A stretch of DNA of 64,000 bases from Dirofilaria immitis (GCA_024305405.1 JAKNDB010000092.1:3749501-3813500), one strand, 5' to 3'; shown: positions 41,659 through 56,307, numbered from the stretch's first letter. The notes: a model not told the origin generated them from the letters alone. Made by a program: numbers and translations.

Positions 41659-44600
41659 TAAGCCAGTAACAGTTCAGTATCGTGTTGATTTCATGATTGT
41701 ATATCATTCATCACATATCACCTAGAATTTTGAATGATTAAGAGACAAACTGAAAAAAATGTGGTTGGATGCCACATTTTTATGGATCCATATGAAAATC
41801 ATATTTGCATGATCAAAATAATTAGAATTGTGGAATGAGAGTAGTGGATTTCAATCTTTGGAATTACATTTTTGAAAAACGGATTTGGTTAAAACTCAAG
41901 CCTGAAAGCACTCTTCTTATTTTGGAAGAACAATCACTTACATTATTGTGATGTTTTAAAACTATGATAATTTTTTCTTGAGAAAATTGAAATTTTTATT
42001 TAAAATGCTTAAGTTTCTCCTTTGTGTTTTTTCTATTTTGAGATAAAAAATATTATTGATTTCATGTAACACATTAATCAATTCTAATGAATCCGATAGT
42101 TTTTCTGAGATTTTGTAACTTTGTATTTTATTTTATTTTTCTAAAAATATGAAGAGAATGTGTGGAAGTTAACGCATGAAGATAGAATAACTAATAAATA
42201 TTGGGAAGAATGATGTAGCCATTCAAAATGCATTATTTTGGAAAGAGTGATGTAAACATTTTCAAAGTACGTTTGAAAATGAAGCTGTCAATGCCTTATT
42301 CGGAATCTTCAGATATTAAGTAATAGTCTGGTAGTCGCATCTTCATCACTGAACACGACTGGCATGCTGATAAAAGATTTTATACATAAAATAATGACAA
42401 TGAAAGTATTTGTTTAAGGAATAAAAAACTCTGATGATAGAATAGTTAATTCATATAAGGGCGGTAGAATGATGGTAGCAAGTAAACCGTATTTTAAACC
42501 CTAGTGTTTTAGATCGTTCATTGTTGCTACAACCGAGTGCATAGTGGTAGTTGATCTCTTCATTTGTAATATGAAAAGGCCAAGTTATAAGTATCAGAAA
42601 AGACACTAATTTAAATATATCAGAAATATAAGTCATTAAACTAGATTTATTCCAACTAAGAATAGTCGCGCAGAATTCTGCAAGGCATTTTTGACTCGTC
42701 AAGAGTAAATCTGCTATTCGAGTCTGCTACATTTGGTATTTCTAGGAAAAAAATATTTCCGAGTTCTTTTTTTCTTATCATTTTAAGCGATAAAAAAGAA
42801 ACTGATTTTTGTGTTCAGGCATTTAATTGTATATCTCTGATAATCTCTCGTATTATGTTTTGGATATTATACAGTAGAAAGGTCAAATATTTTTGTTAAA
42901 TCCTTGAAAATTTCTAAATTATCTTCTAATGTATCAAAGATCTGTAAGTTCAAATTTTACACAAATCTATCAGTGATTTTCATTTCAATCTTTACAAAGA
43001 GGTTTTTGGATATTAAAGGAATTTAATGTTATAGGAATATTAAATATTAATTAAGCAAGTTAGAAGCAGTATATGTAATATACCAATTTCATCGGATTTT
43101 GCGGTAAATTTTCCCATACTGATGCGATCGGTGAAGCATCCAGTAAATTCAACAGAAGTAATATTGACCCTGTAATAATTAATTAACTCTTGAATCCTTT
43201 ATTTCATTTAATTTCAAATCATTTATTTACAATCACTAATGGAATTCAATCAACATTTCAACAACGAAGGATTCAAATCATTGTATGATTTAAAAATCAT
43301 GCAGTGAATTTGATGATACGATCTGGGGATTCACGGAGATCTAACTGTGCAAAGAGTAATATTCTTCATAAAATAAGCAGGTAATATTGGCAAGGTAATT
43401 TCGAATTTAATGCTGCAATATTGATTCAAAATTAAATTAGTGCAATCATGAAATTATCTCATTTTTAATTGAATTATTAGGAAAATTTTAAGCAGTAAAT
43501 TGCTTTTAAGAATCCTTTTAATTCATAAATAAAAGTCGAGAAAAGAAAACAATGCAAAACAAATTGATCTAACAAGATGATACATTCATAATGCATATGT
43601 CTTCTACCATGTATTATGACACCAATCTTGGCTAATTGCAGTAATGATTTTATTAATTAATACATGTAAATTTTAGAAATTATTTTCACTGCCATCACAT
43701 TAAATCCTGTACTAGAAAAAGAAGATATCGATTAATTCAGGAACTAAGTTATCTGAAGTATGAATAATGCTTTTTTCAGAAGTTTAATTGTATGAAAAAT
43801 TCGTAAAAATGGATGGAATCCATTTAAATTAGAAACATATCTCTGATAAATTAGCAATGACACCGTTTTTGTTATGAAATTTGTACATCCGTCGACATAT
43901 TTATGTGACCTTCGCCCCGACAATGTGACAACTTCTTTTGTGCCTTACTGAGTCTTAATGAAATTTGTCACTATCAATTCTATTTCAAGTAAACTAATTT
44001 CTTCCATCACTAATGACTGAATTGGAAATTAAATGAATCGATAAATCATTTCTTCTAATTTACCGCCTTTTCATAAAGTTATCGAGGATTTAAATAAAAT
44101 GGAAATTGAGGAATGATTAACTTGTATAATGACTAATTTGAGAATGATAAATTAATATAACACATCTAAGAAAAACAAATATTTCATGCTTAATAGACGA
44201 ATATGAGTTGACAATTGATTATGTTAGTATTAATATATTTATTAATTAATATACTAGTGAATATCCGATTAAACAAAAAGGTGTGCTCATTTTTCTGGAC
44301 AGAACCAAGTAGACTCTACCTTTTCTCAACTTTTTCTTTCTTTTGTTTATTTCTTTTCTCTTCTCCAGGACTGATAAATAGAATGATAAAATAGTTGTAA
44401 TACAATTGAAATAATTTAAGCAACTTATTGCTTAAATTGCCTAAAATTATCTTCCCGCATTGTTGATATGATTTATGATTACTACTATCAGGCGGGAAAA
44501 AAACATTTATCGAAGACAAAAACCATATCCGGGGAGTTATTATTTCCATCTTAGTCTCGAACAGTATAACATCATTTATATAACATCTCATTTTTGATTT

Positions 44601-45962
44601 ATGTCTCTTTTATCAAGAAATATGCATCGAAACGAATTATTTATTTATGAAAATGAACTCAAATAATTTTTTTTTCAATTTACAAAGTGCAAACTATTTA
44701 CTGATTGATTTATTTTCAATAAAGGATGTATGGATGCTTTCAATTTGCGATGTGTCTTTGTTTGCAAATTTATTTTAATAATTGACTATTGGCAAAGTCA
44801 ATATGGTGATAAATTTGATAATATATAATGTCAAAAATATTTCTGTTATACAAACAGTTGATAAGATCAGAAGATAATTTGCCAACTATCTATAAAACCA
44901 AAATAATATTTAACTTATTTGCAAATAATCAGAAACTTGACAAATTTTAATATTTTAGAGGTCATATATATATATATTAGTTATCATTTTACTTGCCATA
45001 TATTCAGAATCATTCAGGAATGAATTAATTATCTTTTAGATATTTAGATTGATTTAATTTCTTTTCATCAGATAAAACTAATTCTCTTCGAGGATAATAA
45101 CTGATAAAAGATAGCTTAAGAAAAGATACCTCTATTTAACCTATTTAGATCGGAAATCAGATTTGTTTTTGGAATCCTATCTTTTCAAACTGCAATTTCG
45201 TCTTACTTTATTTTTATAATTGCATTCACAACAAGCACAGAGAAATCTTAATCATATTATTAGCATTTGATTAATTCGCAAAAGAGTTGAGTAAAATGAC
45301 TAGATAACTATTACCTATTACTATTGATCAATACACAACAATATGTGATAGAAGCTATGTTAGTCATTTAATGTCATAAGTCTTTAATCAAACAATCTTT
45401 AATCCACTTCATATTTTGAAAAAATGAATAAAACATTTATCTGAAGTTGACTGCCAGTTCATAGAAATATAAGAAATTAAAAATCGATCAATAATCCTTA
45501 AATGACATAATTAGATATTATTTTAAATATACAATGCAACAAATTTAAAATTTCGAACCGTTTAATAGAAAACATGAGTTTTTGAGAAAAAACTTCAAAA
45601 ATTATAATTTTGTTTGTTTGTGTTATCTGAAAAAATCTCCGTAACGCATTTTCATATACTCCGAATTCATGCAAAATATTATATATTGAAAGAAATAATT
45701 TTTCCAAGTTTGACTAAGTTAGTTAAAGAAAAAATAAACTACCAAAACATGTCATCGATCCAATTAAGAAAAACTGTCAACAAACAACACTTTAATTCTT
45801 TCATTTTAACTATCATCTGATTAAATTTAAATTTAAATTAAATGATATCAATTTTTAATGTAAAATCATTTAATTAACGTAAAAAAACTCATATTAAGTA
45901 TCATTTAATTAATTTAAAATTTCTTTTAAATAATATCGAAATTTAAAAATTGGAGACTGTTT
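41659..45962. other. Intergenic between convergent genes, no gene seen
   Basis: About 4.3 kb of AT-rich DNA between the 3' ends of Nup133 and RYK. Open frames at 42451-42702 (-) and 44316-44591 (-) have no recognisable features. Only short AT-rich simple sequence was noticed, such as TATATATATAT near 44967. Confidence 0.55.
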
Positions 45963-47798
45963 TCAGATATACTGCAAGAGCTGAAAATTAAATTCCCGTA
46001 GAGCAATTAGGAGCTGTTTAGTAGTGGGGCGATCTCGATAATCAAGTTGCCAACAGCAATACATAAGTCCATACCTATAAATAGCAATTCATAGAATGAC
46101 ATGACATCAACCTGGATTTCTAAAACTACTTTTTAAATTTTTTTTAAAAAAGAAAATGAATCAATTGATCATAACCTCAAAAGTGATTATTTCAAAGTTG
46201 CGACAGCATATGTTTGTTTTATGAGTTCAGAATCGCAAGAAAATAGTAATAATAATCTTATGAAAATTTATAGTTCCTTAAAAATTCTAAACTTAAACAA
46301 GTAAAAATTTGGTTCAAACATTTAGCTTAATTTGCTGAGAAAGATATTTGCGAATTATCGCAGAAAAAGTTGTGGTATAAATTTATTTTTCATGCATAAT
46401 TTCTTTCATAATGTATTTTACTGAATATTAAAATTAAAGCCAAATAATTTGTAAAAACTGATATACGCATGTAAAATTAAATAAATTCGTGAATTAAATA
46501 AATTTTTTCGAAAAATTTTATAAAAATGCCATTACTAAAAGTTCCACATTTGAATTATTCATTATATTTTAAATGTTATAGTTCAATATAATTTTTCGAA
46601 AGAATATGACAAAAAAATCATCTGCGGATAGGCAAATCAATTTAGCAACTCATCATGTGAACCAATTCCTTTGTCGAATATTAATTTGTATAAATTATTA
46701 ATAAAGTCGAGAAAAATTTTTAAATATTAAAAATGGAAGATTTTTAGAAAAAGACACTTACAATTCATCTGGACAATTGTATGGCTGAGATAAACGTTTA
46801 CCACGTTGCAAAATCATGGCCAATTCATCAGGATCAGTCTCGAGATAGGGCTGCTGCCCACAAGTCAATAATTCCCACAGTGTTACACCAAAGGACCACT
46901 GAAATCAAAAAAAAGGATATCAAATTTTTTTGCTATTTTTTGCTCTTCCCATACATTTTCAAAGGAAGTTTTTTCAAAAGTTTCAAAATATATTTCATCG
47001 TTCACCTTCCTAACCTAATTCCTTGGTTATTGCCATTAAATTAGCATAGCTTCACCTCTCATTATCTCCGATAAAAAAAAAAAAAAGAAAACTGCTTTCC
47101 ACTCACTAATACGAAATGTGAACTAACCACATCTGTAGAACTATTGAATGAATTATGAATTAGTGATTCATACGCCATCCATTTCACTGGTCTATTCTCA
47201 TTATCACCCAAACAATGATAATAATCATTTGGGAAGAAATCTTTACTGAGAGCAGAATCACAAATCTGCACAAATAGAGTGTCACAATCACCATCTCTAA
47301 TTTTAGATATCAGACAATTCCTACAAATCGATTACCTGTTAATAAGATACTAGTTATTATACAAAGTTAATCATTCATTTTCTCAATAATCAAATGAGAA
47401 TAAAATTGCTCCATCTCATCTTTCGAACAATGTTCACAATTGAGCTGTTAATTTATTTTCCAAATAAACTGACAGATGTACCAAATCAAATCATTAATTT
47501 TAATCCTCTAATGTCATTAGCTTGTTGCTTCTAATTTATTATAAAATTTCCTATTATATAATTTTCAAAACAATTCCCTTTAAATTTTTAATTAGAATAA
47601 ATGGCATTTAGAGAAAAAAAAGCAAAGATAATTTTTTTCTCATTACTTTAATCACAAACATTTATTACTAGTATTAATTATTTGACAATATAATCAATTG
47701 AAGATATTTTTATTTAAAGTGACAATCGATGTTTCATCAAATTGCAATCGCAACCTTTTGTTTGATAATTCGAAAGTATGGCATCTAGGGCATGCTAT

Positions 47799-47836
<38 letters not shown>

Positions 47837-50800
47837 ATATATCGAAGGTATACTCACTTCTTATTTCAAGTTATGACTTAACAAATTCTTATTTGGATAA
47901 CAGTCAAGCAGAGTTCCTAAAATTTTAAGTAAAGCTTGCAATTTTCATTAAGCTAGAAGTCTCTTTAATTTCGGGTGACAGGATTAACAATTAAATAAAA
48001 GAAAGATGAATAAACAATCATCTTACCTGGTTGCAATATCCTTGTGAATAATACCGAAATTATGTAAATGTATCACGGCATTCAATATTTGTAATGCCAT
48101 CGAAACGAGTTCATGAGCACGAAATGTTTGTATTCCATTTTCATCTGCAAAATATTAGTACAAATTTGATTACAGAATGTCTCTGCGGTATTATTTTTAT
48201 GATACATCCTCTTTTGTTAGTAAAAATAAAAAGCAATGGAGGAAAAAGGCTGGAAAGTAATGATCAGAAATAAAGAATAACTGCGGGAAAATGATCATAA
48301 TTTTGTCGCCATCTGCAAATCATTCGATATCTATTATTGTAATTTCTTAATTGTAATGAGCACATTTTATAAGTTTTCATTTTTAGAATTACTTATTCAT
48401 GAAACAACTATAAGGTTATCTTTTCAGGGTATCCTATCACAATTCATTTTAAATCTTTCATTAAATTTGCTGTTAAATGTAGAATACACAGATGCTGCTA
48501 TGTTTTATTTGTTGCTGTGTAATTTGATCATTTTCTTAAGATAACCTTATAGTTGCTTCATGAATAAATAATTTTAAAAATGAAAACTTATAAAATGTGC
48601 TCATCACAACAATAGATAAGTCATAAAAAAAAGAACTGAAAATAAGTCATAAATTTATAACAAGTAAATTAATAAAATTATGAAAAAAAGTAAAATTCCA
48701 AAAGGAATAAATTTTTCTTGATGAAAAGCCGAAAAGTCAAATTATTAAAGTATGGAATTTTACTCAGATTTTTAGGTTGATCATTTGTTTGCACATTTCG
48801 ACAGCTAATAAGAAACTGTTTCAAATTTCCGAAGCCATGATGCGAATAACATATAAGTGGGAAGTCAACTTTCTGCTCCGCATCATTTAAACAATCATAT
48901 GATGCTATTGCGACTATCTGAAAATTTTCCACTTGTAAATTTCAAAATCATGAATCATAATTTTCCATTTGCATTTCGGTAAATAAAAAAATCAAATTTT
49001 CAAGCAGACCTTGTCCCCACCAAAACTTTTCAAATAACAGCAACGCCACTTTTTACAATAATTATTATCATCATCTTTTTTCTTTATAATAATGATAGTA
49101 ATATTAATAATAATAACGTAGTTCTATAATAAACTTTATATTTCTGTAATTTTAATTTACATTCCTCAGCTATTTTTGTATTGTACTATTATTATTATTT
49201 AAAATCTTATTTTTGTATTGTATTATTATTATTATTATTATTTAAAATCTTATTTTTGTATTATTATTTAAAAATCTTTCATAAATAATTTCATAATCTT
49301 TTATAATTTTATATGTAATTCTGAACATTATTTTGTTCTGCATAGTTATTTCAGAACAAAAATACCGACTGCGAAATTTCCAAATGAAAATATACGTTCT
49401 AAGAAATTAGATCAATCGCAATCAAGAGTGATACGACAGGTCAAACATACTTGTGCTAAATTCTCGTGCTGTTCGACATTGCAGAATGCTAGTGCTTCTT
49501 CCAGAAATTTCCTGAGATATCTTTGATCAGCTGTAAGTTTCAGTGTCTTTACAATTACCCGTTCCTTGAAACATACATTATCTTCTTTATGATCCACATC
49601 AGCGACAGTATCATCTATATTTCTTTTCCAGAGGGCCCATTTCATTTCTCCGAACGTACCTTCAAGCTTCTCTGTCGGAAGAATCTTGAAAAAAGATGGA
49701 AATTTTGAAAAAATTTAAGGAAACTTTGAGAAAAGAATTAGCCGTATGAGAACGCATATAAAGATAAATTATTTTTAACAAAATTAGCTATGAAAATGAT
49801 TTTGAAATTAAAAATTCGGCATTAAGACAAATCGATAGCAAATCAAGCAAATCTTAGTTCGGATCATTAGTGAATTGATTTACTAGTAAATCTGAATTTT
49901 TGCCGCAATGATATTTTTAATTCTTACCTGAAAAAGATTTCTATCAGCATATAATTCATAAAACGCTTTCTTCATATCGATTACTTGTGGCTTCTCACAA
50001 ATAATTGTCGGAACGATGCTAGATCTTAGGACACAAGACGAACACGGCTCGATGGAATCAAAGCAAACAGCGGCTGAAATTTTCAAATTTATTTTAATAA
50101 ATCCTTTCCTCAAATAATCACTTATTAATTACGGTTTCAATCATTGAAATTCAGTGCTAAAAAAATCTACAAAAATAACCCTTTGCGATACTTTTCGACG
50201 TTAAAGGATATGTTTCAGATAGGTTACTTGATATTCTCTCCATTGGATTCTGAGGTTTTCTAGAAAATTACGCAATATTTTCATTTAAAGAAATAAATAT
50301 TAGTAATTATCTGTTTACATTTATCAAACATAAACATTCATAACGATTTATTGTCCCATAAATATCAGGTTACACAGATAATTATTCATCTCGTAAAACG
50401 TTCGTTTATCCATAATTTTATGAATCATATTTGTCAAAAAAATTATAAAATATTTGTTTATTTGATGTATTAATTCCCATAAAGTTGGATAAATCAGCTG
50501 TGAAAATTAGATAATTTTAAAATAATTGAAGCCACTTACGGAATCCAAAGCTGATGAGGTTCGACGATGAAAGGAATTGATTTTCTAATCGAACGATAAT
50601 AAACAAAGATGACAAGAGCGATAACTAAAACAACTGCACCAAAACATCCGACCACCAAGTAAAACACGTTTTCTGCCGATATTAGATTTACTGTAATCTG
50701 ATAATGTTTTTAAAATTGCTGAAAAATGACGAAGAATCAGTACCAGCATATCAAGGTTATTATGGTAATGATATCGATGAACTACGTAAATATAGAGAGA

Positions 50801-52853
50801 TAAGCTCTAACACTAAATAAGAAACTTAATGGTTGGAATATTTGATTTGAAATTTCCGAATTTAAATTAGGCATGTAATGAATATAAGGATCAAAGCAGT
50901 TCGAAGAAATTTTAAGATGATTAAAAAGAAATGAAAGATCGAAGTATGATGAAATGATTGCTCTCATTATTTCACTAAAAGAATTTGATAGAATTAGGAA
51001 ATATGATGAACATTCAAAGGGGATAGCAATAAAAATTTCGGTTAATTGGTTTTAACTTAAATGTTTAACTATGATCTTAAACATTGATATCAGTTGATAA
51101 AAGAAAACCAACGATGATTTTCATATGATCGATAGCAAATTTCAACGCGTCTTAGCCAGGATTATTTACTATTAATCATTTCGTGCCAAAAAATACTATC
51201 AACTAATTATGCCAATAACCAATATCGTAATGCAATTAATTCACATTTTATGATGCAAAAAGTTACCGAGTTTTACGGCGCCATTCATTTCGCTTTCTGA
51301 TTCATTGTAGTCGACAATATTACCTGCAAAATTAAAATAATATTTTCATTTTTAGGATTTTAGAATCATCCATATCTCAAAATCTTAAAATTTAAAATGT
51401 GAACACGTGAAAAAGAAAGCTGTAATAAATTGAATATTTCAAATCATTTAATAAGTTGGATATTTAAAATCACTCAAAGATTGATTGCATAACTATGAAA
51501 AGATTCTTCTGGATTCAATTTATAATTTCTATTTCAAATGATATTCAAGATTTCTGGAGATAAATAAAAGTCAATAATAGTCGACGATATATCAAAACAC
51601 ATCATTCGTACGTATCATCCACCCATTTCGGAATAAATTAAAGGTAGTAATAAAATAATTTTTATCACTTCTCTTTATTTAATTTTTGAAGTAGCATTTC
51701 TTGAAAATTCAAAAACTCTAATAAATTTCTTCGCAGTAATTATTGGTATAATAAAAGATGCATAGAGGCATGTTCCTTTTCCATTAACAGTAAACTGATA
51801 ACATTCACATATATCACATGTGAATTTCATTTCTTTGATAATAATTACCTAAAGATTTCTTCAGGGCATGAGATCTGAAACAATTGAAGAGTAGTAGTAT
51901 GTCTCAACAAAATCGAATTTAGCATTGCAAAGTCAAACAATTAAAACAATCTATCGGATCGAAATTCAAACAATTATGACAATCTTCTTGATTGAAATCC
52001 AAGTAATTAAAATAGTTTATTTGTGGTATTTTATAAAAAAATCCAATAAATTTCTGGATCGTGATCATTAGATCATGGTCCAGAAATGAATTTCGTCTAA
52101 TAAAATCATCTTATAATACAGTAACTTACTGATGACGATCAATTTCATTTTCGGTATTACTACCTAATAAGTCAGTCGTATTGATTGCTTTATTTAACTG
52201 ATTTCAATAAAAACGTGTCAGTAGTCAAAAAATTTATATTATGAGCCCTTCTAAGACTTATCCTGAGAGATCTTACAGAATACATTTAAAAAGTAGGAAA
52301 AAAAACTAAACAATGTCATATTCAATCAGTGCAACCTGTTTTATTAAAAACTAATATCATCATTTTGCGTCATATTATGATTTTCACTGCTGTAGAGTAT
52401 TTATAGTTTCTGGGAAAAATTGAATTCTACTGATCAAAAATAGAATTGACCATAGTTAAAACTGGATAATGAATCCATACTGGATGATTTCTGGGAGAAT
52501 TCCGTCTAATACAAAGTGCTTCAAAAGTTGTCTTCTAAAGATAGCAGCAACATGATTTCTTGGAAAAAAGAAAGGAGTGATTCGGAAACAATCGTTTACT
52601 AAGAAAATAAAATAGTAGAAAAGGACTAATAACAGAAGAAGAAGGAAGAGGAGGAGTAAATACTTATCATAGTATGAGGAAAAATGTGATCCTCGAGTAA
52701 TCATAGAAAGAAAATAATTTTATTTTGAAAAAAATGAAATGAAATGAAGGGATTCTATCCCATAGAATGGATGGAATAGAATCCTTCCATCAATTTTGCT
52801 CTTCTTGCAAGATAATATAACTTCTTACCTCTCTCTTAATAGAGAGAGGAGAG

Positions 52854-52913
<60 letters not shown>

Positions 52914-55900
52914 GGAGGGAGGGAGAAACAAAACTTCCTCAATAGGATAATAGAATATTTGGAGCGGCAAAATACAAAGACTTCTTTCAGCAAATGTCCA
53001 CACCGATTGTTCGCTCATAGTTCGCTTCTAACTAAACATATTTCAACATTTATGCCACTTAAAACTTGAACTATATTAATATAAATGTGCAAAGTTCAAC
53101 TCTTTTCTGTCTTTTCTTTTACTCTATATATATATATATATAACCAGCAATAAGTTCATCCATTCATTATCTATTTTGTTTATGAAATTCGTCGAAGAAT
53201 TGGCATAAATCTTATTTAAAAAAAAGTCTGAGATAAATTATTTAAGCAAATACATTTTAGTAAGATATTCCACGAAACAGGCTTAGTTCGAAAAATTTTT
53301 AAAGACAGAATAAAATGAATCTGATTTATTACATCTAAAATATCTTTTTTTTTTTTTGAACATTACTAATGTAACGTAATCTGTATTCGAAATAAGTTAA
53401 GTGGAAGAAACGAGTGAATCTCATTTCATTTTTGCCTTTTTCCACTTTCAATTAAAAAATTTCCTTTCACATATCAAGGTAGTAATCAATATCAAATGAA
53501 AAATGTCAATCATATCGTTTAAATACATTTATCGATTCGAGAAGAACTGATTTCTCTCTGCACATCGTTAAGGCAATTTCTAATAAATTAACCATTTTAA
53601 GTTGGGTATTTCTTTTCCCGTCATTTTTAACCATTATAGTTCGTCATAGTTTCGTAGAAGAGTGTTTACAACTAAGGCAACTAAACATTGATAATGGTTT
53701 TCGATCCAATGAAAATAGATATTATTTAACTTTTTTTTTCTGGCATTTGTTCAATGATCCATCTTTGTTTTTATTTATTTACATTTACAATTCTTATAAT
53801 CCTTACTTTTCTTAACAAAGCAACATGGGAGATTTTCAAAAGCTTGTCAAAAAACTCAAAGAGAAATATGCTCAGTCTACCTACTTCTTTATTTCTTCAA
53901 AAAGACTGCACAATCAATTCCTTATCATCAAGTATAATGAAAACTGCATGATCAATTCCTTATTATCAGATAATTTAGTTCCATTAATTTTTAATGAATG
54001 TCACCTTCCACTTCAATCTCAACTTGTTATCATCGCACGTCATATCATGAAAATTCACTGTTTTCGTTAAAAGTCAATTTTTCCGCGATTTATTTTTCTA
54101 CGTATTTATTTTTTAAATTCTTACTGTATGAAAACCATCCATATAATCTCTAGTTACTTGGCTTAATAATCGTTAATGCTTTATCTCGAATTCATTAGTA
54201 CTATTTCTCTCTTTCCCTTTTCTCGATTTATCAGTTTTTCTGAATTTTGCATAAAAAAATAGAATTTTATTCAGCCATATTAAAATCTTATAACATCGAA
54301 GTAATGTTTGGTTACTGTTGTTTTTATGTTACAGTCTTCTTCTTCCTTAATCTATAGTACCGTGTCGCTTACAGAAGATTTGGGCAAAATCTATTGGTCC
54401 AAATATCGAACAATTTTAATAAATTTGGAAAATTGCAATTATTTATGATATGAACTAAATTTATGAGGATGAGATTACAAGATTTGAGGAAAAATAATTT
54501 TTTTAAGCATATGGCTGGAATTTGTTAGGATAATTTTTAAAAAAAATTGGTTTAGTTGCCCAAGTTTAAAATAAACTCTCGATATCCAAAGTTTCATAAA
54601 GGAAATGAAGGACTATTAACAAAGAAGGACAGAAATATAATACGATCATTTCTTTTGTTATGAATTAGTTAAATAATACGAGCACAAGCAAATGAATCAT
54701 CGTTTTCCATTACATTCTCACCTTGTTTTCGCTTACATAATTGATCTATTCAAACTTCTCAGTAATAAAAAGTTGGATAACGCATTTTATTCTAATTAAT
54801 ATTCTCGTATGTAACTGAATGAATGATTCCAGTAGACTCAATTTATCAAATATCAGCCAAGTGAGTTAGTAATATTGCTCAAATAAAGTGGAATGAATCA
54901 GTTTAAAATCATCAGTCCGTTATCGTAGAGACATACCATAAGTAAGGAGCAAACTTCGAGCCACGCACAGTTTCTCCTGCCTTAATGAAACTTCTGTTTG
55001 ATTCATACTGGAAGGCCAATCGAAATTGAAATTAACCTCAATATCGAATTTTCCAGTCTTAATTCCTGTGCATCGGTACTCAATGTTGAATGCTGCAACA
55101 ATTCTTCTGCCAAATGATTTAGCTATTACTAAAACAAGAATCTTAAAATCAAATTTTCGAAAATCTAAAGCGCAAAATAGTGTCTGCAAAGGTTTAGGAA
55201 AATCAAGAAAGCTCTTTTTAAATATAAACTTATCACTAATGATTACTTACCATAACTGATTCGAATGGTTTGGATAATCAATAAAAATCGTATCTCGATA
55301 TTTTGAAGATTAAGCGAAAAGGAATAAATTTCGCTTCTAAGCAAAAATTTTCTTAATAGCTAGTTTAGTTAAGGCATTTTAGCTGTGTTTTAAGTTTTAA
55401 AATAATCGTAAAACTAACTTTCCGTTTCCAATGGAACTTTTCCACTAGAGAATATCTGAAGTAATGGTATTACAATACTATCATCTGATATTATTCGAAT
55501 CGTATAATGCACCTACAACACAGAAAGTTTTAGAAAGATGAAACGAAGGATGGTATAAAATTTTTCTCATTTCATTTTCATATAAGAACAGAATAATTAT
55601 CAAAAACAACATATAGCTAATAAGCAAATCCAATAAAAATTGCATTCAAAGAAAATTAAGACAAAAATTAAATTATCCTTCGATGAATTCAACAAGACGA
55701 AGATTCAAATGTAAAGTATCTCGAGAGTATTGATCGAAAAGATCTAACTACTTATCATAGAACACAGCCTATTCCGCATCTATATTTTATCACTCCTTTA
55801 AATCATCAGTTATCAATTTCAAAATTATGTAATTAAAATAAGATTAACCGGTCGATCTACAACTTTTGTATTCCAGGAGAATTGCACATGAGAGATGTTA

Positions 55901-56307
55901 ATATTGATTCGATAGGGAAATTTGACGGAATACAAATTGACAATACCGTTTTCAACATAGTTTAGTTGCACATCCAAACCTATAATTCATCCTTATTTTT
56001 CATAGCATACAAATTTCAAGTGAAACTAATCGTTTAAACCAAACAATCTTTTTGAAAAGTTTTATTGTAATATCAGTCAGAGAATAAACAAATAATAAAA
56101 TTCAAAGTTATAAAATAAATAAAAAAAACAAATAGACAAAAAGATATCAGTGAGAGAGTAATTAAGGAAAAGTTTTCAAACCTTCCCCTTACCTAAAGTT
56201 CGATCCATTTCAGTTTCAGAAATAAACAAATTGATCATGGAATGTACGAAGTGATCGAAGAATAATAATTGTAGAATGGTAAGTATCACTGTTGATGTCT
56301 CCTTCAT
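45963..56307 (-). CDS. lin-18: RYK / LIN-18 / Derailed Wnt receptor, atypical tyrosine kinase
   Basis: A single-pass Wnt receptor. Exons on the minus strand: 56307-56193, 55979-55849, 55512-55419, 55092-54937, 51323-51267, 50690-50540, 50073-49928, 49684-49451, 48917-48764, 48144-48027, 47320-47128, 46898-46762, 46074-45963 (TGA). The N-terminus is hydrophobic (signal peptide), followed by the WIF domain starting LGLDVQLNYV and containing YRCTG. The membrane segment is VFYLVVGCFGAVVLVIALVI. The kinase domain has a glycine loop EGTFG, lysine in VIVKTLK, HKDIATRN as catalytic loop, DSA where active kinases have DFG, the RYK hallmark YHCLGDNENRPVKWMA, and ends CCWQLDYRDRPT. Human RYK also has an altered DFG (DNA). 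Phases agree throughout except between 50540 and 50073 (juxtamembrane), which is off by one. The 3.6-kb intron between 54936 and 51324 separates the WIF domain from the membrane part. Confidence 0.95.
47800..47843. repeat. AT dinucleotide repeat
   Basis: A run of AT/TA dinucleotides passing into GTGTGT, within a RYK intron. Simple sequence of low information. Confidence 0.9.
48356..48604. mobile_element. Foldback / MITE-like element in RYK intron
   Basis: Two 67-bp arms (48356-48422 and 48538-48604) are inverted repeats of each other, with only three mismatches that I can see, around a 115-bp centre. Arms begin ATGAGCACATTTTATAAG and end GGTTATCTT. At about 250 bp without coding capacity the element fits a miniature inverted-repeat transposable element or foldback element. 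No clear target-site duplication was resolved. It lies in the intron between the RYK exons 48917-48764 and 48144-48027. Confidence 0.85.
49176..49275. repeat. Imperfect ATT-rich tandem repeat
   Basis: A motif of about 40-45 bp made of TTTAAAATCTTATTTTTGTA and a variable (ATT)n run recurs two to three times. It is in a RYK intron and looks like replication slippage. Confidence 0.75.
52841..52924. repeat. GA-rich microsatellite
   Basis: An uninterrupted purine tract of GA, GAAA and GGGA units on the plus strand (a CT tract on the RYK transcript), inside the long RYK intron. The open frames across it are low-complexity artefacts. Confidence 0.95.
53124..53142. repeat. TA dinucleotide repeat
   Basis: A short TA run in the long RYK intron. 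Confidence 0.85.

Noticed and set aside
44316..44591. 91-residue open frame on the minus strand
   Set aside because: Low-complexity basic end and no conserved features.
52130..52197. Possible extra RYK exon with good acceptor and donor
   Set aside because: Its entry and exit phases do not fit, whereas exons 55092-54937 and 51323-51267 join directly in frame.
52790..53018. Serine/leucine-rich open frames on the minus strand
   Set aside because: They are translations of the GA microsatellite, not proteins.
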